The notes under the pieces: generated by a model
What the model saw: only the letters and a program-made list of their open reading frames with translations
The model's database searches: none
What the model was told of the DNA's origin: nothing
Made by a program: the position numbers and the translations under genes
Assembly: GCF_020184175.1 (NCBI RefSeq)
Contig: NC_065533.1
Location: 48,460,351-48,524,350, forward strand
Reading direction: 5' to 3'
Source of the DNA: Aphis gossypii
Lineage: Eukaryota; Arthropoda; Insecta; Hemiptera; Aphididae
DNA length: 64,000 bases
In this document: positions 1-11,928 of the stretch, one piece after another
How positions within the stretch are numbered: the stretch's first letter is position 1
How the letters are laid out: each line of letters starts with the position of its first letter

Positions 1-1369
1 TGAGAGATATACCATATTTAAAAATACCTATGTATAAAGTTATAAAAGAATTAATAGGTTACCATCTCAGTTACAAGTTGTGTGTGTCAGAGACATTTTT
101 CTAATTTAAGTTTCATCAAAACAAAACTTAGAAGCTCAATGTTTCAATGTTTCAAGACCGTTTGGACCTACCTACCTACTGGTTACTATACCTACCTATG
201 TATAGTTTAGTAAAGTTGTATTATGAAAATGTATTATTATGCCAAGTATAAATAATTGGATAACTTTATTTATAAGTAAGAATACAATTATATTTATTTA
301 TTTGTACTTTATTTCTTAATTTTTTTCACAATTCGACTTAATTTGTACTGTCATACCTACTATGTATCTCAGAACTAAGAAAGCCCACAGGACAATTGCT
401 ACAATTGCCTACTAATAAAAAATATGAATTTAGAATTATCCGTTATATACCTACTTGCTTTCAAATTTCATGGGGCACATGAATCAGCAGTATGTTGTAT
501 ATGTCTTCGACAAATGTAATATTTGCAAGATACTTTTTACGTAGTGTACAACTCGCAACTGTTTATTATTTTAAAAACTTTATAATGAATATTTTAAATA
601 TTCCACGGAAGAATTGGTTCATTTTTGTGATACATGCCAAGCAGTAAAGCGTCTTTAATATAAAAATATAAAGCGTATTTCAAAACAATTCTAGTCAGGA
701 CTCACGGTTCATTACAATAAAATTAATATAATTTCTAGTGAGTAGAGACTAAAGAGTAAATACAAACGTAACTATTAACGATTATTAACGAATAACGAGT
801 TTACGAGTAATGGTGTGTGAGTGTGTGTGTATGTGTGTGTAGGTTGTTGATCGTAGAATACTGTGATTCAGGGTGTCGCCGACACTCGCAGTGCTATGAT
901 ACTGTACACTATAAATAGGCAAATCGCAAATAGATGTACGATGTACGGAAATTATTATTTTTCTGTATGATATCTTTAAATATTGTTTGTCGGCAACAAT
1001 ATTTATAATCGTCACGTCATTTCATGGACGATAAGCAATTTTTTCATAATAGATAGATAAACTTAACTAAAAATCTCGTTTGAAAATTTTGTGTTTAATA
1101 TTTTTCTATACAAAATATAACAATAAGTATTTAAATATTTAACTAGTATGGTCACTGTAATGGCCAATGGGTATATTAAATTTGAACTAAAATATGATGT
1201 ATCACTGCTATGATATTTATTTCATAATAATATATTAATATATGCTTTTTGATATTATGCTATTAAAGTTACCTATCTAATATCTTACTTATATTTATCA
1301 TTACAGTATAGGTTGACGATAGTATTTCGTATACCATACAACCTGTACCTATATTTAATCAACACACTC
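1..1369. other. AT-rich intergenic, no gene seen
   Basis: No exon-like open frame with splice borders is visible. A degenerate GT/TG microsatellite lies at about 809-842. Short TAGGTA/TACCTA words typical of this window are scattered through it. The reading frames across the GT run are low-complexity and not credible. Confidence 0.6.
809..842. repeat. GT microsatellite
   Basis: An interrupted (GT)n tract, with GTGTGTGTGT runs broken by GA and AT dinucleotides. Confidence 0.8.
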
Positions 1370-2260
1370 ATCTTATTCTCGTATAGCATTGCGTTAACGT
1401 CTTTGACCTTTGACAACGATGGTTACTATCCGTTTGCAAACGATATCTACAAACCACACGTCACTCGTTTTATTGATTTGTCGACGATATAATTAAAGTG
1501 ATTAAAGAAGTCATATAATAGTTAGTAAAGTAATTTTATTTTAGGTACTCAATATAGGAAGGTATCTGCAGGTAACTAAAAAAATTTAATTTATATATTT
1601 TACTCTAATACTCGATCATACATAAAAGAAGAAAAAGACAAAAAGAGTGCATTTTAGCTAAAGAGAAAAATTAAACTATATAGGTCATTTGGATAACCAA
1701 ATCTCATATTGAAAATTTTCCATTAAAAGTTAATCTTTGACAATAATAATTAATAATTATGTCAAATACTAGTCAAATAATTGTTTTAATATTTAAGTAT
1801 TTAAAATTATCTAATTGTTTGAAGAATATTAATTCTAGCAATCGCTGATTAGAGCGAATGAACAATATTAGTATAACAAAAATGAGTTTGTTCTCTACTG
1901 CTCTACTTGACATTTAAACGTATTTTCAGCGGATATCGTTCTTATATCTATTTTGTAAATCATAAACATTTATACATGTTGACGATGATGTAAATATCTA
2001 GGTACCTATACCTAATTACTAAATAATTGGAGAAAAACATAAAATATTATTTACACTGTGTTCTCGTGCGATGCACTTAAATAATAACTCTTCACTTTTT
2101 TCTTTCAATTGATAGCAGAGCTTGGTTAAGTAAACGTTTTCCGATATGTTGTATATATTATATGTTTTAATTCTCCTCATTGTAGAAAAACTTATCATTA
2201 AGAGCAGATATATAATATTATAATGTTGTTTTGTTATATTCTCCATGCACGATTACTACA
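1370..2260 (-). repeat. Dispersed repeat family R, copy A
   Basis: This stretch is the reverse complement of 19,490-20,960 (the matching copy is interrupted there) and of 23,815-24,440. It is a direct paralog of 3,355-3,900. Landmarks shared between copies are the ATCAACACACTC word near 1,360, the GTCGACGATATAATT block near 1,482, and the region around AGCGGATATCGTT at 1,929. Copies differ by many substitutions and small indels, so the family is old. No protein is recognisable in it. Confidence 0.75.
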
Positions 2261-3354
2261 TGTATATTATATATTATAAATTTAATAAAATTAATTTTAA
2301 AACTTATAATAAAAATTTTAAAATAATAACAGCTGGATTCCAATATTCAAAATTAAAATTATTTAATTATTTTTTAACCCTCTAGATCCACGCCTGGTAT
2401 ATTACATATATACTAAAATGTTTGATCTAAATGTACATATTTTTAAAGTATTCATATCGATAATAAGTATAGGTTACTTAGCATGGTTGGATCAACATGA
2501 GTGACGGACGATCGACGAGAGGGGTTCCTCTGTAATTATATCAATCACTAATTATTACGTAAACATATAATGGCTTAAATATTTAAGTATTTATATTAAG
2601 TTATTTGACTATTTGAGGAATATATTTAATTAGGTATATATAATAATTGATTTTAAACGAATTTTGTGGGTCTGGCCATAAGACATAATATTAATTTTAT
2701 TAATTATACAAAAATATTATAAAATTAATAAATAATTTATTTTTAAATTTTAATAATAAATTGGATTAGTAGAATTTACAAAATGTTTAAGTGATAATTA
2801 TTTAATAAATTCAATTTATGAAATGAAATTTTTTTTATTATTTATTTATTATATTAGGTACAGGTACCATTTTTTCCACTAATATATTGTGTTGAGTTGA
2901 AATAAGATATATTATTATAGTAATGGAAATATTCAAATATAGATCTTGAGTAAAAGTGAATTACTTACATACCTAAAAACTATTTCGTTAGATATTTCTT
3001 CAACTGGCAAAACCCGGTTTATTAATAAGGGTTAGGTATAAATATATTTTATCCCGTACAAATTACTATTTTTACCAATTATCATTTATCATCCTATAAA
3101 GTACACGTTAACCGCCTAATTACTTAGTACCGCTCTGGATTGCCTTAGGTATCACGCTGGTCTCAAATATAGCCGTATATATAGGTGACTGTATATAATG
3201 ATGAGTTTATAAAAATTTAAATTAAATGGTATACCTACCTCTCACTGTTATGAAAAACGATTTTTGGAACAGAAAACATATGTGAACCTTAAAATACCAT
3301 CATAATAGGTAGGTACCTATATATTTAATAATAATATCTCGTTTTATTAATCTC
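2261..3354. other. AT-rich spacer, no gene seen
   Basis: Very AT-rich sequence between two direct copies of repeat family R. No exon with splice borders, RNA gene or element terminus was identified. Confidence 0.55.
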
Positions 3355-4290
3355 TAGAGAATATGATTAAAGTAGTCTAATAGTTATAGTAAAGTATATT
3401 TTTATTTTACTCGATAGGTAGGTAACCAAAAAACTAATATTTTATATTAATTACTTTATTATACGTATCAATTTTCCATTTAAAGTTTATACTCCTATCT
3501 AAGTATTTAAAATGAATTGTTTGAGAAATATTTCTGTCAATCATTGATTATAGAACGAATGAATAATTATATTATAAAAAAAAATGATATTGTCTTCTAT
3601 ACTTCTATTCAGCGGATATCGTTTTAATATCATATTTTATAAATTATAAGTTATAAACATTTATACATATAATGTAAATATAATTACTCAATAATTGGAG
3701 AAAAATATAAAGTACCTATCTATTATTTACACAGTGTTCTTGTACGAGGTTAGGTTAACGGTTGATAATTATCTAAATTATCTATATTACAAATTATAAT
3801 TGTATTATAGGTATTCAGTGCATATAAAATCACTTCATAACAATTTATAGATTAAATGGCTATATCAAATATATATTTATTTAAGATAATGAAAAATGAG
3901 AATACATAGTTTTCAGGCATACCTACCTAGGTACAGCTTATATTATTAAAGTCGGATTCACAGTTATACGTCGTCATGCCGTGTCCAAGAGAGGGGAGTT
4001 CGGCTGAACTTATGAAAGATTACGGTTGGTGAGTTATACAATAATTACAACAGCCAATCAGAATACGATATTAGGAACACGGCATAACAGAAGACGATTT
4101 TTTAACACGGCTAAAATTGGTAGGTACACCGTACACGGTATTAGTGTTCAGAATATAAAATAAATAATAATTATCTTTTATTATAAATTTATAAGTATAA
4201 AGTATGCTTATAAAAATATTAAACAGCACTGTAATTATTTTATTATATACTATTTTTTTTTCAGTTTGAACCGATAGTGCCACGAGAACA
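3355..4290 (-). repeat. Dispersed repeat family R, copy B (left arm of large inverted repeat)
   Basis: The lower part repeats copy A in the same orientation. The upper part (3,700-4,290) is the reverse complement of 6,540-7,060. Shared landmarks are the GTACACCGTACACGG block near 4,122, the TTACGGTTGGTGAG block near 4,020 and TCGGATTCACAG near 3,953. Copies B and C therefore face each other as an imperfect inverted repeat around a centre of about 2.25 kb. Confidence 0.8.
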
Positions 4291-5171
4291 GCTTATTCGC
4301 ATTACTTCCGCGAAAATTATTACATGTATAATATACATTATTCGTAACTCGTAACCTAACCATGATATAATAGGTAAAGGTAATATTATACTTTGGTTAC
4401 TTTTTATGGTGAGCATTAAAAACCCGAAGCCTGGACATTTTTTAAGGTCGGATAATAATGTATATATTTCATAGTATTGTATATACCTATATGTGTATTG
4501 TATACCTCAATAATAGATAGATATATTGATTGTTGTATATGTATATGATAAAGTATAGGTATACCTATAAGTATAAAGCACGGTGATACAAAGTATATAT
4601 TACGATTTTCTTTAATATTTTAAACCATATAATACCTAATTAACTACCTATGTGATAAATCAGATAAATTACTAACCTTATTACCTGTAACCATGATTTA
4701 ATATTAGGTATATACATGGGTTACTTTATATTATGATTTACAAATTACAATAAAAATCTGAAACCGGCTTATTATTTAAGTTATAGGGTAAAAAGGAATA
4801 TTTTAGAACAGCTATATAGGGGTCTTCATAACCTTTTTTTGCAGCGGTCTACGCGTATTAGGTACCTATATTTTTCAAAAATCTTGTCGTCCACATTCGT
4901 GTAGTACGTCTTACAAATATGTATTCTATACAAAAATTCAGTTTTTAATTACAATTTTTATGATTACATTTTAAATTACAAATTATTATTATTATTAAAA
5001 GTATATTATGCTCGTTTCTCATTTTCACAATCAATTACGAACTAACAGGCAACAGCCAAAATTTATATCTAGGTAGGTATAATTTAACTAAGCTTATCGC
5101 ATATTTCCGATAGCGATTTTTAAATCGCTAATTTTTTAACCAATTTTATTAAAATAATTTGAGTAATACTA
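4291..5171. other. AT-rich spacer inside the inverted repeat
   Basis: No coding exon is supported. The sequence is AT-rich with ATTATT runs near 4,983. It lies between repeat copy B and the MITE at 5,172. Confidence 0.5.
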
Positions 5172-5727
5172 CAGTGGCGGCCCGTAGGTAGGGATTAGGG
5201 CCTAGAGGCGATTGGGCGATTGCCCCCTACTAAAATTATCGTTTATTACTAATTACTATTACTAATTTATATCTAAGTTTAATATCAAATTTCAAATTTA
5301 TACTGTAGTATAATATTGTCAAAAACTTATAAATAAAAGTTGTGTTTCCTATATATTTACACTCATCGATAACCAATAACAATTTTCTGGGACCCACGAG
5401 CAGCGAATGCGATGCTTGGGCGATGTTAAAAGTCGCTCGTCATAACAATGATCGAAATACAAAAACTAAGAAGGGGAAACACATTAATGATACTGTCGGC
5501 CGGGGCTATAATCACCCGTTATGTGCACGGATTCCGAACTTGCGTGTGTTCATCATTTACTTTCGTGACATAATAACTATAAATAATTTATGTAAAAAGG
5601 TATATGTATTAAATGGCTTTAATTAATTAACTATTATTAATATTATTTGTGTTCGATACTTTCCATAAATAAGTAATTTTATATCGCCTTCCCACTTTCA
5701 AAGCACATGAGCCGCCAGTCGCCACTG
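5172..5727 (+). mobile_element. hAT-type MITE, CAGTGGCGG family, copy 1
   Basis: It begins CAGTGGCGGC and ends CGCCACTG, an 8-bp terminal inverted repeat of the CAGTGGCG type common in hAT MITEs. The 540-bp element at 53,057-53,596 is homologous along its length and in the same orientation. The flanks (AGTAATAC and AGTAATTA) resemble each other, but no exact target duplication abuts both ends. An internal 94-codon frame exists only because this repeat is relatively GC-rich; the matching frame in copy 2 diverges after the shared block. It is therefore not called a gene. Confidence 0.75.
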
Positions 5728-5884
5728 AGTAATTATATTATAGGTAAATATAGAGATGCCGATGTCTCAGAAACGTGTGACGCAAAGTGTACTATATTTA
5801 CAGGGTGGTCAGTTAGAGACAACAAAATGTTGTTTTATCATTAAATAATAATATATTGTAAATAACATTATACAATATAATATA

Positions 5885-6435
5885 AAGTGAAAACTCTTTA
5901 TAATGAAACTCTTTACAACGAAAAACTCTTTATAACGTCAACATTACATAATAATGGTTGGTTTGCTATATAACTCATTAGTGGATTCAATCTTTATAGC
6001 ATATTAGTCACTCCCAAAAACAAAATAATATTATAGGTATATTTTATATTTTATACAATTTACATGTTATAGTATCTAATATAAATTATTAAGGTAAATC
6101 GGCATAAATGCCGAAATTTAAAAATATAATAATATATTCTTTCATTATCTTGTTTCATTAACAAGTAATAATTTAAATATTTAGTATACCTAATAATTAT
6201 AATTATATTTCAATAAAATATTATAAATAATATGTAATTAACTACTCGCATGTAATATAAAAATAATATTGTGTACCTATATGATAAATAATAATACATA
6301 AATAGGTACATATGGTATACCTTTATACATAAATAATTAACATTTTGATATTTTAAACTCTCTCTATTACGAAAACTCTGTTTAACGAAAGAAATCTCTT
6401 GGTCCCTTCAGATTCGTTAAAAACAGTTTTCACTA
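5885..6435. mobile_element. pogo/Tc1-mariner-like MITE
   Basis: The ends are AAGTGAAAACT at the left and the complement of TAGTGAAAACT at the right, each flanked by TA, as expected for Tc1/mariner/pogo insertion. Both subterminal regions carry repeated words of the type ACTCTTTATAACGAA (left) and AACTCTGTTTAACGAAA (right), reminiscent of pogo/Tigger ends. No transposase remnant is visible in about 550 bp. Confidence 0.6.
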
Positions 6436-6539
6436 TATAGCAATACCAATAAAGTAATTTTTAATTATTAAATTTTAACAAAAAGTAGGTTGATATTATT
6501 TCTAGTTCAACAATTAATGCTTTTAAACTATAGTTATTT

Positions 6540-7085
6540 AATTTTATATTCTTAACACTTATACCGTGTACGGTGTATCTACCGATTACTTTAAATTTAA
6601 GCCGTGATGTTAACAAGTCGTCGTCTACATATATGCGTGTTCCTATAATATTATGTATTCTGAATGGCTGTTGTAATTATTGTATTGCTCACCAACCGTA
6701 AACTACCAGAAGTTCGTCCGAGCTCCCCACTCTTGGACACGACAACACCATGACGACGTATAGCTGTGAATCCGACTTTAATAAATATAAGCTATATGAC
6801 TGAAAACTATATATTCTCATTTGATATTTGTCTTTATTTTAAATAAATATACATTACAGCTATTTAATCCAAGTTGCGATGATGTGATCTTATAATATGT
6901 ATATCTATTGAATATAATGTAGTTATAATAATATTATAATAATTATCGACCGTACATTACACGAGAACACCGTGTGAATACCTAATATTTTTAATTTTTT
7001 CCAATTATTAAGTAATTATAGGCATTTGCATTCGGTATGTATAGACAAATGTTTATAATTACTACTATAAATTATAAAATATAAT
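6540..7085 (+). repeat. Dispersed repeat family R, copy C (right arm of large inverted repeat)
   Basis: Inverted relative to copy B. It shares CCGTGTACGGTGTA near 6,564, TGGCTGTTGTAATTATTGTAT near 6,666, CTCACCAACCGTAA near 6,688 and the CCAATTATTAAGTAATTATA block near 7,001. Its lower half also matches the plus-strand copies at 19.5 and 23.8 kb. Confidence 0.78.
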
Positions 7086-7151
7086 ATATTAAAAAGTAGG
7101 TCAGCATTGCGAGAGGAAGTTTGTCCATATCGTCCCTTCGGTCCTCGGACA

Positions 7152-7434
7152 CAATGGCGTAGCTAGGATTTTTTGAAGGGGGGTGTTAATTATAAACATT
7201 AAATATTATGTATAATACGTACTAACTAAAACTTTTATTTTAATTAATTAATATATATACATATTATTTTAATATTTCATATAGTATTTACGATTTACCT
7301 ATGTTCCTATTTTATTATGTATATAATAATGTATATTTTTTGTATTATAATATATGTAATAATAATGTAATACATGATACGGCTCATGAGGGGTGTCATA
7401 TCCACCAAACACCCCCTTTGTATATACGCCACAG
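7152..7434. mobile_element. hAT MITE with 8-bp target duplication
   Basis: The left end CAATGGCGTAGCTAGG and right end ATACGCCACAG are imperfect inverted repeats. Internal GGGGGGTGTT near 7,178 pairs with AACACCCCCTTT near 7,408. CTCGGACA occurs exactly at 7,144-7,151 and again at 7,435-7,442, directly abutting the element, which is the 8-bp duplication expected of hAT transposition. Overlapping short frames on both strands are by-products of the inverted structure. Confidence 0.85.
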
Positions 7435-7442
7435 CTCGGACA

Positions 7443-8625
7443 GGATAGTGTATTTTTGCAGTATTCAATTCGAATGCAATTATTATTAGACATTGTTGCA
7501 TTCGATAAAAAACGATTCGAAAAAAAATTTGAGCAAACGAAAGAATCTTTTTTATTTCATTAAATATTTAAATATTATTCGTTTCTATGGTATTAAACAA
7601 AGCGTTAGAAATTGAAATCCCGTTTTTTCGTAATTTTTCAGTATTTTTCCCGTGGCATTAAATAACTATTGAGAAAATCGAAAAATGACCTCTCTAAAGT
7701 ATCAGCTCAAGAACATTACCTTTCAGAAAAATACTACATTTAATACTTTTGAGTAAAGTTAGAAGGAGAAAAATTGTTTACTGGAAAAAAAGAAATAAAC
7801 ATCATTGTAAAACCAATACATTCCGCGCTTCACTAAGAATCTAAAAGACACCCATATAACTTGTTAAAAAATTAATACCACACTGAACCAAAAATACCGG
7901 TAATTTTAACAAAAATATAAATCAAATTTACAGTAGGTATCAATGTTTATATTCAAAATTATTATTGATAGTAAGATTTAGATATTTGTTGAAATAAAAA
8001 TTGACAAATAATTTGATTTAATAAATTGTCAATTTAGTTAATATACTAATATTTATATGGCGTTGATCGAAATTTTGTTAACACAACTTAGAATTTTGTT
8101 GATTTTATAAAATTTAATTTTGTTATATAAAATTAATAAAAACCAATGTACCTACATAATTATTATATCTATATTTACATAATGTGTTTTTGTTTTGTTA
8201 TAAAAATAACATACCTATCTAAATAGAATATTCCTACTTAATTTATAGTTTTCATCTAAAATAGACAAATTCTCATTTTTTTAAGTACTCAATATTATGT
8301 TATATTATATTCAATAATATTCTTATTTATTTATAGATATTATATTTAGTTTCAGTATACCTATTTGTAAATATACTACTAGGTATTTGACATGTGGTCA
8401 GTTGTAAGCTTCATTGATGACCAATCGGTTGAAATGGTACCCGCCTACTACAGGCTACACAAATACAAATGTGCTTGACCGAAAAAAATTAAAAAAAGTC
8501 AAACCAAATGAAATCGAGTTAGATTTTTTAAAATCTCGTAAATTAGGAAAATATAGAGTTGTATAAAATATAACACCTCATAGTTAACAACTTATAGAAG
8601 TTAATTTATAACTAAGAACATATAT
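7443..8625. other. AT-rich intergenic, no gene seen
   Basis: No splice-bounded exon or recognisable element end was found. The sequence passes gradually into the satellite array at about 8,626. Confidence 0.5.
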
Positions 8626-10095
8626 AATTAAAAATTTTAAAAATTTAAGAATAAATTAAAATAATATAAGGTACAACTCTTAAGATTTAATCATACAATA
8701 ACTACAATATATTATATCAAAATAATAATTAAAAATTTTAAAAATTTAAGAATAAATAAAAATAATATATAGGTACAACACTTAAGATTTAATCATACAA
8801 CAACTAAGATATATTATAGGTATACAAATAATAATTAAAAATTTTAAAAATTTAAGAATAAATAAAAATAATATATAGGTACAACACTTAAGATTTAATC
8901 ATACAACAACTAAGATATATTATAGGTATACAAATAATAATTAAAAATTTTAAAAATTTAAGAATAAATTAAAATAATATAAAGGTACAACTCTTAAGAT
9001 TTAATCATACAATAACTACAATATATTATATCCAAATAATAATTAAAAATGTTAATACACACATAGGAATTCAATTATAATGTTTTCGTTGTTACTAATA
9101 TTATATAAATACATGAATTATTTAGATATTTTATTTTGATTTTATTACTAATAAACTGATAAAAACCATTTAAAATGTTATTATTGAACAATATAGTAAC
9201 CTACAGTAATTAATAATAAATATATAATAATATTGAAAATTTAGAAAAATGACAAAATACATGACAACTAAGACATAATATTATAGGTATACAAATAATA
9301 ATTAAAAATGTTAATACACACATAGGAATTCAATTAATGTTTTCGTTGTTACTAATATTATATAAATACAGGAAATATTTAGATATTTTATTTTGATTTT
9401 ATTACTAATAAACTGATAAAAACCCTTTAAAATGTTATTATTGAACAATATAGTAACCTACAGTAATTAATAATAAATATATAATAATATTGAAAATTTA
9501 GAAAAATGACAAAATACATGACAACTAAGACATAATATTATAGGTATACAAATAATAATTAAAAATTTTAAAAATTTAAGAATAACTGAATAAATAAAAA
9601 TAATATATAGGTACAACTCTTAAGATTTAATCATACAATAACTACAATATATTATATCAAAATAATAATTAAAAATGTTAATACACACCTAGGAATTCAA
9701 TTAATGTTTTCGTTGTTACTAATATTATATAAATACATGAATTATTTAGATATTTTATTTTGATTTTATTACTAATAAACTGATAAAAATCCTTTAAAAT
9801 GTTATTATTGAACAATATAGTAACCTACAGTAAGTAATAATAATTATGTAATAATATTGAAAATTTAGAAAAATGACAAAATACATGACAACTAAGATAT
9901 ATTATAGGTATACAAATAATAATTAAAAATTTTAAAAATTTAAGAATAAATAAAAATAATATATAGGTACAACACTTAAGATTTAATCATACAACAACTA
10001 AGATATATTATAAACAAATAATAATTAAAAATATTAAACATTTAAAAATAACTAGAAATAATAAAAACGACACTTTAAATTTAATCATACATAAT
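8626..10095. repeat. Composite tandem satellite (short and long units)
   Basis: Units start with AATTAAAAATTTTAAAA or AATTAAAAATGTTAATAC. Starts fall at about 8,627, 8,728, 8,833, 8,939, 9,041, 9,300, 9,557, 9,667, 9,921 and 10,023. The spacings are therefore four short units (101-106 bp), two long (257-259), one short (110), one long (254), one short (102) and a decayed terminal unit. Long units insert about 150 bp (including GGAATTCAATTA and GTTTTCGTTGTTACT) but share their last part, CAACTAAGA..ATTATAGGTATACAAATAAT, with short ones. Confidence 0.88.
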
Positions 10096-10156
10096 TATTC
10101 AAAAATATACTCACTTAACTTACACAAACAATTCAGAACTATGTACAAAAGAAAAT

Positions 10157-11017
10157 TTACTGTTTAGCTGCAATTTTAATTATACTTTCCAATACCAGAC
10201 TGTCTCTTTTACGTTTAAGATTAGTTTTTAATTTATTGGAATAGTCACCATCATTATCACTTTCACTGTCGGTATCAAACATAGTTGTAGCGCCAATGGG
10301 AATTTTAGGTTCCGTTAATAATTTCATATATCTTGGAACAGATAAACATCGTCGTTTTGGTTTCCTGGCAGAGTAGCGCTTTGGTACATAGTGAGGTAAT
10401 TCATTTAGATTTTCACGGTCTTCTGTTTCAAACAGTCTTAAAAGTGAATAAGACCACGGTACTGGGTTCATATCTAACTCATGGTTTATATTATATACTT
10501 GATAATCATTCCATTCAGGATCGTCTTCAGATATAGGTTCTTTTTTTATTTCTGATTCCGTCAAAAGAACTTGATGATCGTTTTCAGGAGGGATGACTTC
10601 TGTTGAAACTTCCTGTATACCGACAGACGGAGGGGTTTCTTGAAGAATAACCACAGATTCTTCTACAGAAAGAGAGGTGTTTTTCATATTTACTTGGTCT
10701 AATTCATTTAGATTTTCACGGTTTTCTGTTTCAAACAGTCTTAAAAGTGAATAAGACCACGGTACTGGGTTCATATCTAACTCATGGTTTATATTATATA
10801 CTTGATAATCATTCCATTCAGGATCGTCTTCAGATATAGGTTCTTTTTTTATTTCTGATTCCGTCAAAAGAACTTGATGATCGTTTTCAGGAGGGATGAC
10901 TTCTGTTGAAACTTCCTGTATACCGACAGACGGAGGGGTTTCTTGAAGAATAACCACAGATTCTTCTACAGAAAGAGAGGTGTTTTTCATATTTACTTGG
11001 TCTAATTCTTCTGACAT
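10157..11017 (-). CDS. Orphan acidic nuclear-type protein with duplicated 101-residue module
   Basis: A 286-codon uninterrupted minus-strand frame, the longest single open frame in the window. I do not recognise the family. Residues 5-105 and 106-206 are two copies of one module, identical except Asn99 versus Asp200, because a 303-bp DNA segment is duplicated in tandem and in frame. Each copy holds Ile-Lys-Lys-Glu-Pro followed by Ser-Glu-Asp-Asp (Lys57 and Lys158 as target), the psi-K-x-E sumoylation pattern with an acidic tail. The unique C-terminal part has basic clusters (KPKRR, LKRKR) suited to nuclear import and an acidic patch DTDSESDNDGD. The ATG lies 14 bases after a good acceptor (pyrimidine-rich TTTATTGTTTTATAG, boundary 11,031/11,032), so an upstream non-coding exon is likely. 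A candidate ATTAAA signal on the minus strand (10,080-10,085) falls in the last satellite unit. A nuclear regulatory role is inference. Confidence 0.7.
   Translation of the reverse strand: MSEELDQVNMKNTSLSVEESVVILQETPPSVGIQEVSTEVIPPENDHQVLLTESEIKKEPISEDDPEWNDYQVYNINHELDMNPVPWSYSLLRLFETENRENLNELDQVNMKNTSLSVEESVVILQETPPSVGIQEVSTEVIPPENDHQVLLTESEIKKEPISEDDPEWNDYQVYNINHELDMNPVPWSYSLLRLFETEDRENLNELPHYVPKRYSARKPKRRCLSVPRYMKLLTEPKIPIGATTMFDTDSESDNDGDYSNKLKTNLKRKRDSLVLESIIKIAAKQ
10399..11004 (-). repeat. 303-bp tandem duplication inside the orphan gene
   Basis: The two 303-bp halves (boundary near 10,701/10,702) differ at one visible base: CGGTCTTCTG near 10,418 versus CGGTTTTCTG near 10,721. Because 303 is divisible by three, the frame continues. 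Near identity in a region whose other repeats are heavily diverged points to a very recent duplication, or to an assembly artefact. Confidence 0.92.
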
Positions 11018-11040
11018 ATTTATAATAAATCCTATAAAAC

Positions 11041-11925
11041 AATAAAGAAAATTTATTGATAATAATAAATAATAATATACATATTTTTGAACATAGGTAC
11101 ATGGGTTATTTTAATTTACTACTTAATGGAGAAAGAAAACACTATTATCTATTATTACAAAAACTATAGTTGACGTATATTAGCGCGTTTAATTATTAAG
11201 AAACGTGTATTTTACATAAATTAATAAATTAAATTTTACTTTTATATTTGCAATAAATTTAGGTAGGTATAAACATAAGAAATAACAAACCTATGGCACC
11301 ATGCCAAAAGTGACACATTTTGCCAATTTTAACTATATTAAAAAATATTTAATATTTTTATATTTATATAATATTTTTTTTTAAATATACTGCATTTCAT
11401 GAACAATAACAGTAAAAAAAAATCTTTATTAGTTTTTAAATAATATACCTAGTTTCTAATTAAAAAATTACGAGTTTGGAACTCACTACAAACATATTGT
11501 ACCTACTTCGCAAATATAGCAAATTCGATATTTTATGATGCATAATGCATGTCAAAGTCAACATTATAGTTATGCGAGTTAAATTTATATGATGGATAAA
11601 ATCAAAACAAAATAGGTACAATGATGAATTAGGTTAGGTATTGCTGCTTTGTTTTTTTTTAAGCTAATGAAACACACATCCTATATATTAGGTAAATTTT
11701 TTAATGTAAACAGTAGTCGATTTAAGCTAAAAATTTAATTAATTTTGACAAATAAGGATTGCTCTAACAAGCCCAGTACCTATAATATAATAAGTGTATT
11801 TAATTAAAATTTTTCCAATTTCAATAAATAAATTTTTATCTCAACACAATATTACAAAACAATTGTAAAAAAAAATCATTTTTGTATGCAATGATTTATC
11901 ACTAAAATCAAATTTAATAGATACC
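11041..11925. other. AT-rich region upstream of the orphan gene
   Basis: It should hold the promoter and any 5' non-coding exon of the minus-strand gene, but I cannot place them. A fragment at about 11,289-11,325 (ACCTATGGCACCATGCC, AAAAGTGACAC) resembles the reverse complement of 49,625-49,675, so it is probably an old hAT-end remnant. Confidence 0.45.
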
Positions 11926-11928
11926 TTA

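Noticed and set aside
5342..5626. 94-codon plus-strand frame, partly similar to one at 53,175-53,399
   Set aside because: Both lie in the same MITE family. Similarity is at DNA level and the frames diverge after a shift, so there is no sign of protein-level selection.
8626..10095. Regularly spaced repeats resembling a CRISPR array
   Set aside because: Repeats are contiguous units over 100 bp with no unique spacers, in insect-like DNA without cas genes; it is a satellite.
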